A stretch of DNA of 64,000 nucleotides from Bacillus massiliigorillae (GCF_000380245.2 NZ_HG428745.1:146607-210606); one strand, 5' to 3'; shown: positions 23,781-33,365, counted from the first letter of the stretch. Notes: generated by a model not told the origin, from the letters alone. Program-made: numbers and translations.

Positions 23781-23817
23781 AAAAAAAGGCATGCCTTAAA
23801 ACAAAGGCACACCTTTT
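23781..23817 (-). terminator. Terminator of gcvH
   Basis: AAAGGTGTGCCTT and AAGGCATGCCTTT pair on the - strand and are followed by a run of Ts, 13 bases past the gcvH stop. Confidence 0.85.
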
Positions 23818-23829
23818 CATATCATCGAA

Positions 23830-24216
23830 TTAATCTTCTTTTGTCATTTCTTCATACTGCTCTGCAGTCATTAGCTTCTCTAACTCTGATGCATCTGAAG
23901 CTTCAATCACAACCATCCATGCTTTTTCATAAGCAGATTCGTTAACGAATTCTGGGCTATCATTTAAATCTTCATTCACTTCTACAACTGTACCGCTTAC
24001 AGGTGCGTACAATTCAGAAACAGTTTTAACAGACTCAACGCTACCAAAAGGCTCGTCCGCTGTTAATGTATCGCCTACTTCAGGAAGCTCAACGAATACG
24101 ATATCTCCAAGTTCTGCTTGAGCAAAGTCTGTAATACCGATTCTCATTTTATTTCCTTCTACTTTTACCCATTCATGTTCTTCTGAGTAACGTAAATCTT
24201 GTGGTACTACTGCCAT
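23830..24216 (-). CDS. gcvH: Glycine cleavage system H protein
   Basis: The 128-aa lipoyl carrier protein has its lipoylated lysine in GSVESVKTVSE (about 63). It shuttles the aminomethyl group between the P, T and L proteins, and in Bacillus also relays lipoyl groups to other enzymes. The ATG at 24216 follows GGAGGG. The other gcv genes are not in this window. Confidence 0.96.
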   Translation of the reverse strand: MAVVPQDLRYSEEHEWVKVEGNKMRIGITDFAQAELGDIVFVELPEVGDTLTADEPFGSVESVKTVSELYAPVSGTVVEVNEDLNDSPEFVNESAYEKAWMVVIEASDASELEKLMTAEQYEEMTKED

Positions 24217-24259
24217 TCTAAATCCCTCCAAAAAAAATATATAAATGCAAAAGAGTTAA

Positions 24260-24616
24260 TTATAACCACATTTGCTGGAACTGCTCTTCTTTAAATCCAA
24301 CTGTAACTTGCTTTCCATCCGTTACAATTGGACGTTTAATTAACATACCATCTGATGCTAACAATTCGAACATTTCATCTTCAGAGGCTGTTTTTAGTCG
24401 GTCTTTCAAACCTAGTTCACGATATTTTTGTCCACTAGTATTAAAGAATTTCTTAATATCTAACCCACTTTTTCTATGTAAATCTTGTAATACTTCTTTC
24501 GTAGGTGGATTCTCAACGATATGTATTTCTTGAAATGCTAGACCATTCGTTTCTAACCATTTCTTTGCGTTTCTACAAGTACCACACTTTGGGTATGTAT
24601 AAAATGTTACTTCCAT
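24260..24616 (-). CDS. yusI: ArsC/Spx-family protein YusI
   Basis: This 118-aa protein has a thioredoxin-like fold with CGTC near the N terminus (YPKCGTCRNAKKWL) and the RPIVTDGKQVTVGF segment of the ArsC/Spx superfamily. It lacks evidence for arsenate reduction and matches YusI by position before fadE. The ATG at 24616 follows AAAGGTG. Confidence 0.8.
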   Translation of the reverse strand: MEVTFYTYPKCGTCRNAKKWLETNGLAFQEIHIVENPPTKEVLQDLHRKSGLDIKKFFNTSGQKYRELGLKDRLKTASEDEMFELLASDGMLIKRPIVTDGKQVTVGFKEEQFQQMWL

Positions 24617-24763
24617 ATTTTTCACACCTTTCTTTAGAATACCTTGTTATCAATAAAAGTACAAAATTTTTGTCTTACATTTCTAATTCATACAATAACA
24701 GCTATTAACGAAAAATCAAAATGTTTTCCTTATATTTCTTAACTCTATTTACTAGATACAATG

Positions 24764-24797
24764 ACAAAGAGAAAGCCACCAAAAAGGCGGCTTTCTC
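24764..24797 (-). terminator. Terminator of the fadNAE operon
   Basis: GAGAAAGCCGCC and GGTGGCTTTCTC pair around TTTTT, followed on the - strand by TTTGTC. It lies ten bases past the fadE stop. Confidence 0.85.
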
Positions 24798-24806
24798 GAT
24801 AAGCTA

Positions 24807-26591
24807 TTATACAAAATATTTTTCTGTTTCAACAAGCGCTGCTGCTACTTCACGCTTCTTACCAATTACATTAATTGGTGTGTGACGAGTGAACTTACGT
24901 AATGCTGAAATCATCATACGTAAAGTATCACCTTCTTCAACAGCTAATAATGTTTCCTTCGCATGTTGTTCAATTGTATTGAACGACTCTTGGCAGAAAA
25001 TTTGTGTATATAGAAGCTTTTGCTTATTGTTTTCTAAGCCAGTGTTTCCGATTGCTTTCTCTGTACGTAGCACTACGGATTCCATTGCGTATGCTAATGA
25101 TACAATATCAGCAATATTCGCTAATACTTCTTGCTCTTTTTCTAATGCTGTACCGAATTTTTGAGCTGCAAGACCTGCTGCCAATAAGCCGATTTTCTTA
25201 GCATTCTTCACAAGGTATTTTTCTTGTGCTAACGGCTCATCGCCTGGCTCTTCAGGCATCATTGACATTAGCTCTCCTTGAAGTGCCATTGCTTTTTGGA
25301 ATAATGGAAGCTCACCCTTCATTGCCTTACGGACAAATGTACCCGGAACTAATAGACGGTTAATTTCATTTGTTCCTTCAAAGATTCGGTTAATACGAGA
25401 ATCACGATATGCTCTTTCAATCTCATATTCAGCCATAAATCCATATCCACCGTGGATTTGTACACCTTCATCTACAACATAATCTAATACTTCTGAAGCG
25501 AAGAATTTATTTAGTGAACATTCAATTGCATATTCAGCGATTGAACTTGCTAACACTTTAATATCCTTTACTTCTTCCGTACTCAAAGCCCCCATATAGT
25601 CTTCATAAAGACCTACAGTACGATAAACTGAGCTTTCAGCAGCATAGATTTTTGAAGCCATTGTTGCTAACTTTTCTCTTATTAAGTTAAAAGAAGAAAT
25701 TGGTGTTTTGAATTGTTGACGTTGATTGGCATATTGTGCAGCCACTTCAAATGCACGTTTCGCACCACCAACTGTACCTACACCTAATTTATAACGACCA
25801 ATATTTAAGATGTTGAATGCAATTACGTGTCCTTTTCCAACTTCACCAAGCAAGTTTTCTTTTGGAACTAGTGCATCTTGTAGGATGACTGTACGAGTAG
25901 ATGAGCTCTTAATTCCCATCTTCTTCTCTTCTGCGCCTGTAGATACACCAGGGAATTCTCTTTCAACGATGAAAGCAGAGAATTTATCTCCATCAATTTT
26001 TGCATAAACAACAAATACATCTGCAAAACCAGCATTTGTGATCCATTGTTTTTCACCATTTAATACGTAATGAGTGCCTTCAGCGTTTAATTTCGCCACT
26101 GTTTTCGCACCCAGCGCATCAGAACCAGAACCAGGCTCAGTTAAACAGTAAGCAGCAAGCTTTTCACCTGAAGCTAATAATGGTAAATATTTATGCTTTT
26201 GCTCTTCGTTACCGAAAAGCACGATTGGTAATGAACCAATTCCTACATGAGCACCATGAGATAGAGAAAATCCGCCAGCACGTGCCATTTTTTCTGTAAT
26301 TAATGATGAACTAATTTTATCAAGACCTAGTCCACCATACTCTTCAGGTACATCCGCCCCTAATAATCCAAGCTCCCCCGCTTCTTTCAGAAGACGAACT
26401 GTAATATCGAATTGATGCTCTTCTAATTTATCAATATTAGGAGTAACTTCGTTAATAACAAAGTCTTCCGTTGTTTTGGCAATCATTTTTTGCTCTTCAG
26501 TGTAATCCTCTGGAGTAAATAATTGTGCAGCTTCAATATCCTCAATTAAAAAACTTCCACCTTTAATAATAGCTTTTGTTGATTCAGACAT
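24807..26591 (-). CDS. fadE: Acyl-CoA dehydrogenase FadE
   Basis: This 594-aa FAD enzyme makes the first double bond in beta-oxidation. The acyl-CoA dehydrogenase core spans about 30-410 (YCLTEPGSGSDALGAKT, WITNAGFADVFVVYAK, QIHGGYGFMAEYEIERAYRD, EGTNEINRL). An extra C-terminal helical extension to 594 is typical of the Bacillus YusJ type. AAAGGGGAGG precedes the ATG. It is the last gene of fadN-fadA-fadE. Confidence 0.95.
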   Translation of the reverse strand: MSESTKAIIKGGSFLIEDIEAAQLFTPEDYTEEQKMIAKTTEDFVINEVTPNIDKLEEHQFDITVRLLKEAGELGLLGADVPEEYGGLGLDKISSSLITEKMARAGGFSLSHGAHVGIGSLPIVLFGNEEQKHKYLPLLASGEKLAAYCLTEPGSGSDALGAKTVAKLNAEGTHYVLNGEKQWITNAGFADVFVVYAKIDGDKFSAFIVEREFPGVSTGAEEKKMGIKSSSTRTVILQDALVPKENLLGEVGKGHVIAFNILNIGRYKLGVGTVGGAKRAFEVAAQYANQRQQFKTPISSFNLIREKLATMASKIYAAESSVYRTVGLYEDYMGALSTEEVKDIKVLASSIAEYAIECSLNKFFASEVLDYVVDEGVQIHGGYGFMAEYEIERAYRDSRINRIFEGTNEINRLLVPGTFVRKAMKGELPLFQKAMALQGELMSMMPEEPGDEPLAQEKYLVKNAKKIGLLAAGLAAQKFGTALEKEQEVLANIADIVSLAYAMESVVLRTEKAIGNTGLENNKQKLLYTQIFCQESFNTIEQHAKETLLAVEEGDTLRMMISALRKFTRHTPINVIGKKREVAAALVETEKYFV

Positions 26592-26621
26592 AATAAAAAC
26601 CTCCCCTTTGATTTAAACTCC

Positions 26622-26684
26622 GTAAGTAATGTTGTATACATGGAACCATCCAAAAAGTTCAAATACGTATCAACATTTACTTAC
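26622..26684 (-). repeat. Long imperfect stem-loop between fadA and fadE
   Basis: GTAAGTAATGTTGTATACA (26622-26640) pairs imperfectly with 26664-26684 to give about 18 bp around a 23-base loop. No T-run follows, so it is probably a processing or stability element in the fadA-fadE spacer, not a terminator. Confidence 0.55.
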
Positions 26685-26726
26685 TAGAGTTATTCGTAAA
26701 AAATTTGTCTTCAAACGGTCTTTTAC

Positions 26727-27905
26727 TTAAGCTAATAATTCAAATACACCAGCAGCCCCCATGCCGCCGCCAATACACATTGTTACAACACCGAATTGTT
26801 GATTTCTACGTTTCATTTCATGAAGTAGTGTAAGAGTAAGCTTTGCCCCTGAACATCCAAGTGGGTGTCCTAGTGCAATTGCTCCACCGTTTACATTAAC
26901 CTTCTCTTCATCAAGACCAAGCTCACGGATAACTTGAATGGATTGAGAAGCAAATGCTTCATTTAATTCAAATAATCCAATATCAGATAGCTCTAGACCA
27001 GCGATTTTCAAAGCTTTTGGGATTGCAGCTACTGGACCAATTCCCATGATTTCAGGTGGAACACCAGCTACTGCAAATGAACGGAATCTACCCATTGGCT
27101 GTAAACCTAAAGAGCTTGCTTTTTCACTGTCCATCACCATTACTGCTGCCGCACCATCACTTGTTTGTGAAGAGTTACCCGCTGTTACAGAGCCTGTTAC
27201 AGAGAATGCAGGTCTTAGCTTAGCTAACCCTTCAACACTCGTACCAGGACGTACACCTTCATCTATCGAAAATAATGATGTTGATTCTTTTAATTTATTA
27301 TCACTACCAACAGAACGACTAATTACTTCTACAGGAACAATTTCATCCACGAACTTACCAGCTGCAATAGCTGCTGCTGCTTTCTGATGACTTCTTACTG
27401 CAAATTCATCTTGATCCGCTCTTGAGATACCGTATTTCTTCGCTACTTCTTCCGCAGTATGTCCCATGCCCATATAATATTGAGGTGCGCCTTCTGCAAG
27501 CTTCACATTAGGACGTACAACGTGACCCATCATTGGAACAAGACTCATAGATTCCGCTCCACCAGCAATAATCGTATCACTAGCACCTAGCATAATTCGC
27601 TCTGCTCCATAAGCAATTGTTTGTAAACCACTTGAACAATAACGATTAACTGTGATAGCAGGAACGGTATGTGGCAACCCAGCTAACGCGCCAATATTTC
27701 TTGCCATATTTAAACCTTGTTCAGCTTCTGGCATTGCACAGCCTATAATTAAATCATCAATATTACCTTCATAGTTACCAGCACGCTTTAATGTTTCTTT
27801 GACAACTAATGCTCCTAAATCATCAGGACGTACATGTGCAAGCGTACCTTTCTTCGATTTCCCCACTGGAGTTCTTGCACCAGCAACAATTACCGCTTCT
27901 CTCAC
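26727..27905 (-). CDS. fadA: Acetyl-CoA acyltransferase (3-ketoacyl-CoA thiolase)
   Basis: This 392-aa thiolase performs the last step of beta-oxidation. The nucleophilic cysteine is in NRYCSSGLQTIAYG (about 92), the His in NEAFASQS and GHPLGCSGAKL, and the second Cys in MCIGGGMG. Length and motifs are standard. It follows fadN by 34 bases. Confidence 0.96.
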   Translation of the reverse strand: MREAVIVAGARTPVGKSKKGTLAHVRPDDLGALVVKETLKRAGNYEGNIDDLIIGCAMPEAEQGLNMARNIGALAGLPHTVPAITVNRYCSSGLQTIAYGAERIMLGASDTIIAGGAESMSLVPMMGHVVRPNVKLAEGAPQYYMGMGHTAEEVAKKYGISRADQDEFAVRSHQKAAAAIAAGKFVDEIVPVEVISRSVGSDNKLKESTSLFSIDEGVRPGTSVEGLAKLRPAFSVTGSVTAGNSSQTSDGAAAVMVMDSEKASSLGLQPMGRFRSFAVAGVPPEIMGIGPVAAIPKALKIAGLELSDIGLFELNEAFASQSIQVIRELGLDEEKVNVNGGAIALGHPLGCSGAKLTLTLLHEMKRRNQQFGVVTMCIGGGMGAAGVFELLA

Positions 27906-27939
27906 GCTTGTTCCCCCTTTTCATTATGAATCCGCTCTA

Positions 27940-30324
27940 TTAATTACGTAATGGCTTTCCTTTAACAAGCATATGCTGCATTCTTGCTTGTGATTTCGGC
28001 TGTTGAACAAGACTAATAAATGCTTCAAGCTCTAAATCAAGCAAATATTGCTCATCTACTTCTGTTCCATAAGGAACTCGACCTCCAGCAATAACATATG
28101 CAAGTTTCTCAGCAATCTTCAAATCATGTTCAGAAATAAACCCTGATAACAGCATCGTTTTTGCACCTAACAATAGCGTTGCATAACCTGTTTCACCAAC
28201 AACAGGTACCTTCTTTCGAACAGGTGGTGTATATCCTTGCTCATCAAGAGCTAAAACAACCTGCTTGGCATCATACAATTGATGATCCGCATTTACGCTT
28301 ACAGCATCTTGATTATTCAACACATTATTTTCTCTTGCTTCTTGGCCAGAAGTTGATACTTTTGCCATTGCAATGCTTTCAAATACTTTATTCGCAACTT
28401 GCTGTAAATCGACCTGTACACCATTTGGAAGGCTTTCTAAATGCTTAATATAAAGCTCTTTATTACCGCCACCACCAGGAATTAATCCAACTCCTGTTTC
28501 AACGAGTCCCATATACGCTTCAGGTCCGGCTTGAATGCGAGCTGCTGGTAAACAAACTTCTGTTCCACCACCAAGCGTCATACCAAATGGAGCAGCAACA
28601 ACTGGCTTCGCACTATATTTAATACGCATCATTGCTTGTTGGAAGCCACGTACTACAGATTGAACTTCGAAAATATCGTCATCTTGAACGCCCATTAAGA
28701 TCATCGCTAAATTCGCACCAACACAGAAGTTCTTACCTTGATTACCGATTACAAGACCTTTGTAATTCTTCTCTACTTCATCGATTGCGAAATTAACCAT
28801 TTGAATAATATCGTAACCAATTGCATTATTTTGTGAATGGAATTCTAGTAACGCTACACCATCACCTAAATCTATTAAACTAGCTCCAGAATTTTTATGA
28901 ATAACACCTTTTTGTTTCTTCAAACGTTTAAGATTAATCACCTTTGGGTTTTCTTTTACTTTTTTATATTCACCATAGCTATAGTAGTACACGTTCCCAT
29001 CTTCTTCTTTGTAGAAAGATGTAACACCACTTGCTAGCATATTTTCAACCCAATCTGGAATTTGACGACCTTCTTGCTTCATACGTTCTACCGATTTAGC
29101 AACGCCAATCGCATCCCATAATTCAAACGGTCCTTGTTGCCAACCGAAGCCCCATTTCATCGCTTGGTCAATCGCAACAATATCATCTGCAATATTGCCA
29201 AATAATTCAGCAGAATAAATTAATGTAGGAACAGTAATATTCCATAGTAAAGCTCCTGCTTTGTCGTCACTATATAATAACGTTTTCAATTTATTATTTA
29301 AGCCTTTTTCTTGTTTACTTAATTCAACAGATGGAGCTTTTAATTTTTTTCTTGCTTCGTATTCAAGCGTTGTTGGATTCAATTCCAGAATTTCTTTTCC
29401 TTTTTTCAAGAAGAAACCCTGTCCAGATTTAGCACCATACCAACCATTTTCAAGCATAGAAGAAATGAATGTTGGCAGTTCGAATACTTGCTTCTCAACA
29501 CCCTCAACTTGGTCATAAACATTCTTTGCCACATGTGCGAACGTATCTAAACCAACTACATCTAATGTTCTAAATGTTGCACTTGAAGGTCTACCAATCA
29601 ATGGACCAGTAACTGAATCAACTTCACCAACACTGTAACCGCCCTTTAACATTTCTTGTACAGTTATAAGTAATCCGTATGTTCCAATACGGTTTGCAAT
29701 AAAATTTGGCGTATCTTTTGCTTCAACTACACCTTTTCCAAGAACATCTTCTCCGAATGTTTTCATGAAAGATAGAACTTTAGAACTTGTATGTTGAGTA
29801 GGAATAACCTCTAATAATTTTAAGTAACGTGGAGGATTGAAGAAATGCGTTCCTAAGAAGTGCTTTTTAAAATCTTCTGAACGTCCTTCTACCATTGCCT
29901 CTACTGATATTCCTGACGTATTAGAGCTTATAATGCTCCCAACTTTTCTATATTGATCAACTTGAGCAAATACTTGCTTTTTAATTTTTAAATTTTCAAC
30001 AACTACTTCAATAACCCAGTCAACTTCTGCAAGACGTTTCATATCGTCTTCAAAGTTACCAGCCTCTAGAAGAGCTAAGTTCTTCTTAACAGCTAGTGGA
30101 GCTGGCTTTTGTTTTAATAATTTTTGTAGATTAGTCGTACTGATGCGATTTCTAACTTGTGAATCTTCTAAAGTAAGTCCTTTTTGTTTCTCTGCTTCAG
30201 TTAATTCACGCGGAACAATATCTAGCAACAATGTAGGAATTCCAACGTTTGCAAGATGCGCAGCAATACCTGCTCCCATTACCCCAGATCCTAATACTGC
30301 TGCTTTTCGAATATTTCGTACCAA
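27940..30324 (-). CDS. fadN: 3-hydroxyacyl-CoA dehydrogenase / enoyl-CoA hydratase FadN
   Basis: This 794-aa bifunctional protein starts with an NAD-binding hydroxyacyl-CoA dehydrogenase (GSGVMGAGIAAHLANVG, residues about 1-390). It ends with an enoyl-CoA hydratase/isomerase domain (about 480-790). The fusion order (dehydrogenase first) is that of Bacillus YusL/FadN, reversed relative to E. coli FadB. It heads the operon behind a FadR-type box. Confidence 0.95.
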   Translation of the reverse strand: MVRNIRKAAVLGSGVMGAGIAAHLANVGIPTLLLDIVPRELTEAEKQKGLTLEDSQVRNRISTTNLQKLLKQKPAPLAVKKNLALLEAGNFEDDMKRLAEVDWVIEVVVENLKIKKQVFAQVDQYRKVGSIISSNTSGISVEAMVEGRSEDFKKHFLGTHFFNPPRYLKLLEVIPTQHTSSKVLSFMKTFGEDVLGKGVVEAKDTPNFIANRIGTYGLLITVQEMLKGGYSVGEVDSVTGPLIGRPSSATFRTLDVVGLDTFAHVAKNVYDQVEGVEKQVFELPTFISSMLENGWYGAKSGQGFFLKKGKEILELNPTTLEYEARKKLKAPSVELSKQEKGLNNKLKTLLYSDDKAGALLWNITVPTLIYSAELFGNIADDIVAIDQAMKWGFGWQQGPFELWDAIGVAKSVERMKQEGRQIPDWVENMLASGVTSFYKEEDGNVYYYSYGEYKKVKENPKVINLKRLKKQKGVIHKNSGASLIDLGDGVALLEFHSQNNAIGYDIIQMVNFAIDEVEKNYKGLVIGNQGKNFCVGANLAMILMGVQDDDIFEVQSVVRGFQQAMMRIKYSAKPVVAAPFGMTLGGGTEVCLPAARIQAGPEAYMGLVETGVGLIPGGGGNKELYIKHLESLPNGVQVDLQQVANKVFESIAMAKVSTSGQEARENNVLNNQDAVSVNADHQLYDAKQVVLALDEQGYTPPVRKKVPVVGETGYATLLLGAKTMLLSGFISEHDLKIAEKLAYVIAGGRVPYGTEVDEQYLLDLELEAFISLVQQPKSQARMQHMLVKGKPLRN

Positions 30325-30351
30325 TTTAATGTCCCCCTTTGTACGAATTTG

Positions 30352-30369
30352 AATGAATGGTCATTCATT
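30352..30369. promoter_or_regulatory. FadR-type operator upstream of fadN
   Basis: AATGAATG-GT-CATTCATT is a perfect 18-bp inverted repeat 28 bases before the fadN start. It fits the TGAATGANNNATTCA-like box of Bacillus FadR. A TTGACT lies just upstream on the - strand, so the box overlaps the promoter. FadR releases it when long acyl-CoA is present. Confidence 0.85.
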
Positions 30370-30479
30370 TTTTAGTCAAAAAAAATATCAAACTCGACTT
30401 GATAAATATATGATAAAAGATTTTTGAAAATTCTGCAACATATTAAATGCATTTTTTGTTTATTTTTACAAAAAATTTT

Positions 30480-31397
30480 TTATCCCTTTTTCATAATTCC
30501 TTTTAAAATAAAAGCAACATTAGCGGGTCTTTCAGCAAGTCTACGCATAAAATAACCGTACCAGTCTGTTCCATAAGGCACATATACCCGCATTTTGTAG
30601 CCTTCGTTTACTAATTCAACTTGGCGCTCGTGTCGAATACCATACAGCATTTGAAATTCGAACTGATCATTTTCAATTCGATATTCCTTCACAAGTTGTT
30701 TAGTATAATCAATGATTGCGTCATCATGTGTGGCAATCGCGGTGTAATTTCCATTTAGCAAATGTGTTTTTATGATTCTTTTAAAATTAGCATCAACATC
30801 GCTTTTCTTTGGAAAAGCAACCTCTGAAGATTCTTTATACGCTCCTTTCACTAACCGAAGATTAGGTTTATACAAGTTTAATTCTTCAATGTCATTCTTC
30901 GATCTATATAGATATGCTTGTAGTACGGTGCCAATATGTTGATGCTTCGCTCGCAACTTTTTAAAAAGAGTAAGTGTTTGATGACATCTTGTATAATCCT
31001 CCATATCAATGGTAACGAATACATGATGTTCTTCCGCAGACTTCAAAATCCGCATCATATTATTTAAGACAATTCCCTCAGATAAATCTAATCCCATTGA
31101 TGTTGCCTTTAACGATAACTGTGCATCCAATTGCTCACCACCAATTGCTTGAATAGCTTCAATACAATGATCCACCATTTTCTTAGCTTCCGCTTCATTA
31201 TCGATAAACTCACCTAAATAATCAATCGTTACACAAAGCCCTTGCCTATTTAAATTCTTAATTACTTCAACAGCTTGTTCAATTGACTCTCCTGCAACGA
31301 ATCTAGAAGCACCAAACCGTAAGCCATACTTTTTAGCCATCTTTGTCATCATTTTATTTTTAGATAAATAAAGAAAAAAATCTCGCATAACTTGCAT
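30480..31397 (-). CDS. fadM: Proline dehydrogenase-like FadM
   Basis: This 305-aa protein has the proline dehydrogenase (FAD TIM-barrel) fold. LRLVKGAYKES and the C-terminal MRVYVPYGTDWYGYFMRRLAERP are the family's flavin and substrate motifs. It may oxidise proline, although its conserved place beside fad genes has kept its role open. The ATG at 31397 follows CAGGAGG. No P5C dehydrogenase gene is nearby. Confidence 0.88.
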   Translation of the reverse strand: MQVMRDFFLYLSKNKMMTKMAKKYGLRFGASRFVAGESIEQAVEVIKNLNRQGLCVTIDYLGEFIDNEAEAKKMVDHCIEAIQAIGGEQLDAQLSLKATSMGLDLSEGIVLNNMMRILKSAEEHHVFVTIDMEDYTRCHQTLTLFKKLRAKHQHIGTVLQAYLYRSKNDIEELNLYKPNLRLVKGAYKESSEVAFPKKSDVDANFKRIIKTHLLNGNYTAIATHDDAIIDYTKQLVKEYRIENDQFEFQMLYGIRHERQVELVNEGYKMRVYVPYGTDWYGYFMRRLAERPANVAFILKGIMKKG

Positions 31398-31561
31398 CCT
31401 TGATCCCTCCTGAAACGTTTCATTAGATGCCATACTACATGCTGTTTCTTATTTCTGACACATCTATCCATTCTTTATATTCTATGTCACTAATGCCGAA
31501 TACTTGTAATAAAAAAGCACAAAATAAGACAGCCTAATTATTATAGAAGGAGGAAAATAAA

Positions 31562-31849
31562 ATGAATCAACAAAACAATCAGTTTCAGAACCAACAACCT
31601 AGTACAAATCAAGTTGTTTATCCTGAGCCACCTGCTGTACTAACAACGAAAGATGAACTCTATTTAACAGATATGATGTCCTGGAATTTAGTTATTTTCA
31701 AGAAAGCTGCCTTTTACGCTCAACACTGCCAAGATCCTGAAATCAAACAAGCTATTCAAACAGTAGGACAAATGCATCAAAAGCAGTATGATTCTTTTCT
31801 ATCTCACTTAGGATTAGCACAAAATGGCGGAGCTACACCATTACAATAA
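31562..31849 (+). CDS. CotF-family spore coat protein (YusN-like), short
   Basis: This 95-aa protein has a Gln/Asn-rich N terminus (1-20) and a helical CotF core (LTTKDELYLTDMMSWNLVIFKKAAFYAQ). AGGAGGAAAATAA precedes the ATG. With the next gene it forms a spore coat pair at the yusN position. Expression during sporulation in the mother cell is expected, but no sigma-E or sigma-K promoter is clear. Confidence 0.8.
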   Translation: MNQQNNQFQNQQPSTNQVVYPEPPAVLTTKDELYLTDMMSWNLVIFKKAAFYAQHCQDPEIKQAIQTVGQMHQKQYDSFLSHLGLAQNGGATPLQ

Positions 31850-31866
31850 GGTTAGGAGGCTATTCT

Positions 31867-32205
31867 ATGAACAGCAATCAAAATAAAATTCAAAATCCAC
31901 AGACTACTGTGCCACAAACACCACAAATGAATGATCGTGATTTTATTAACGACATGCTAGCAACTGAAAAACATATCACGAATTCTTATAGTACAGCCAT
32001 GCATGAGGCGAGTCATCAAGGACTTTATCAAAATATTTATACCGCTTTCCAAGAATCCTCTCAAGCACAGCGAGATTTATATGACCTTATGTTTAAAAAA
32101 GGTTGGTATGGAATGGATAAAGCTCAGCAACAAGGCATTTTGCAAGATTATCAAAAATTCACTGGTTATAAAAGTCAATTTCCATTTGGCAATATGATTC
32201 AATAA
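31867..32205 (+). CDS. CotF-family spore coat protein
   Basis: This 112-aa protein has an Asn/Gln/Pro-rich leader and the CotF core DRDFINDMLATEKHITNSYS and ending YKSQFPFGN. It starts 17 bases after its partner, with TTAGGAGG as ribosome site. The duplicated helical cores suggest the two products associate in the coat. Confidence 0.85.
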   Translation: MNSNQNKIQNPQTTVPQTPQMNDRDFINDMLATEKHITNSYSTAMHEASHQGLYQNIYTAFQESSQAQRDLYDLMFKKGWYGMDKAQQQGILQDYQKFTGYKSQFPFGNMIQ

Positions 32206-32227
32206 CATGAAAAGTATCTGTTTACAT

Positions 32228-32266
32228 AAAAAAAGCAAAATCATTTTATAATTGATTTTGCTTTTA
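32228..32266. terminator. Bidirectional terminator between cotF-like and hxlR genes
   Basis: AAAAGCAAAATCA and TGATTTTGCTTTT pair around nine bases, with A- and T-runs on both sides. It overlaps the hxlR stop codon, so it serves both converging genes. Confidence 0.8.
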
Positions 32267-32611
32267 TGTATTTTGTTGTTCCTCTTTTAATTGAATCCAA
32301 TTAAGGATACTACGAAAGACATTTTCGAATTCTTTACCGATTGATGTTAATTCATATTCTACTTTTCTCGGTGAAGAAGGCGATACCTTCTTTACAATAA
32401 TTCCTTGCTTTTCAAGATCACGCAAACGCTCAGTCAATAAACGATCTGAAATCCCTGGTATACTTTCTGATAGTTCATGAAACCTTTTAGGTCCATTTAA
32501 TAGATTGTATATGATAATTCCCATCCATCGTTTACCAATAAATTCAATCGTATTATGAAAGTTATCACAAAAATTAGTACAACTATTATCCTTTTTATAT
32601 TGCTCGTCCAT
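32264..32611 (-). CDS. HxlR-family transcriptional regulator
   Basis: This 115-aa winged-helix protein has the HxlR core (FIGKRWMGIIIYNLLNGPKRFHELSE, ISDRLLTERLRDLEKQGII). Two cysteines near the N terminus (CTNFC) lie where YodB/HypR-type thiol sensors have their redox cysteine. It is divergent from a nitroreductase gene across two palindromes, the arrangement of hypR/hypO and yodB/yodC. Sensing of quinones, aldehydes or chlorine is therefore likely. Confidence 0.85.
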   Translation of the reverse strand: MDEQYKKDNSCTNFCDNFHNTIEFIGKRWMGIIIYNLLNGPKRFHELSESIPGISDRLLTERLRDLEKQGIIVKKVSPSSPRKVEYELTSIGKEFENVFRSILNWIQLKEEQQNT

Positions 32612-32671
32612 TATCATACCCTCATTTTTTTGATTAATTGTATAGTATCACATTTCCCATTGACAGTTAAA

Positions 32672-32714
32672 CTTACTTTTAGTAAGCTTATTTCAACTTA
32701 CTAAAAGTAAGTTG
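32672..32714. promoter_or_regulatory. Twin HxlR operators over the nitroreductase promoter
   Basis: CTTACT-TTT-AGTAAG (32672-32686) and the longer CAACTTACT-AAA-AGTAAGTTG (32694-32714) share an identical core, ACTTACTN3AGTAAG. The first overlaps the -10 of a promoter (TTGACA at 32660-32665, 17 bases, TAAGCT), and the second lies over the start region. Confidence 0.8.
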
Positions 32715-32738
32715 AAATATCATTCTCTGGAGGGTCAT

Positions 32739-33365
32739 ATGTCAAACACAACAAAAAGTTTATCTGAAATTATACATGCTCGTCATTCTGTAAGAAAATT
32801 CGATTCTTCTTTTTCAATATCAAAAGAAGAAATTGAAAATATATTAAGTGAAGCAACTTCAGCGCCTTCATCAAGCAACTTACAGCCATGGAAGTTTATC
32901 GTTATTCAAGATGCAGAAGTCAAAAAAGAATTACGAGCAATTGCTTATAATCAAGAACAAGTTGAAACAGCTTCTGCCGTTATTGCTGTACTAGGCGACA
33001 CAGAAATGTACCGAAATGCCGAACAAGTACATCAAAGCAGTCTAGAAGTAGGATTCATTGATGAAGACAGAAAGAAACTACTGATTGATAATGTAAATAA
33101 GGCCTATCCTTATGCTCCATTCGAAGCAAGAGCGAATATCGCCACATTTGATGCAGGCTTAATCTCTATGCAGCTTATGTTAATTGCAAAAGAAAAAGGA
33201 TATGATACGGTAACAATGGGTGGATTTGATAAACAAAAACTCATTGAGAAATTTAACATTAATGAAAGATATATACCGATTGTATTAATTGCATTAGGAA
33301 AAGCTGCTGCTCCAGCTTATAAAACAACACGATTGCCAATTGAACAATTAGTACAGTTTGTGTAA
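32739..33365 (+). CDS. Nitroreductase-family NAD(P)H oxidoreductase
   Basis: This 208-aa FMN enzyme has the nitroreductase motifs ARHSVRKFD (Arg/Ser at the FMN), APSSSNLQPWKF and the C-terminal GKAAAPAYKTTRLP. It reduces quinones or nitro compounds using NAD(P)H. The ATG at 32739 follows GGAGGG. The HxlR operators in front indicate induction by electrophiles. Confidence 0.88.
   Translation: MSNTTKSLSEIIHARHSVRKFDSSFSISKEEIENILSEATSAPSSSNLQPWKFIVIQDAEVKKELRAIAYNQEQVETASAVIAVLGDTEMYRNAEQVHQSSLEVGFIDEDRKKLLIDNVNKAYPYAPFEARANIATFDAGLISMQLMLIAKEKGYDTVTMGGFDKQKLIEKFNINERYIPIVLIALGKAAAPAYKTTRLPIEQLVQFV

Noticed and set aside
23649..23945. 98-codon frame in the gap before gcvH
   Set aside because: It lies mostly in the dispersed repeat and terminator and then runs antisense into gcvH.
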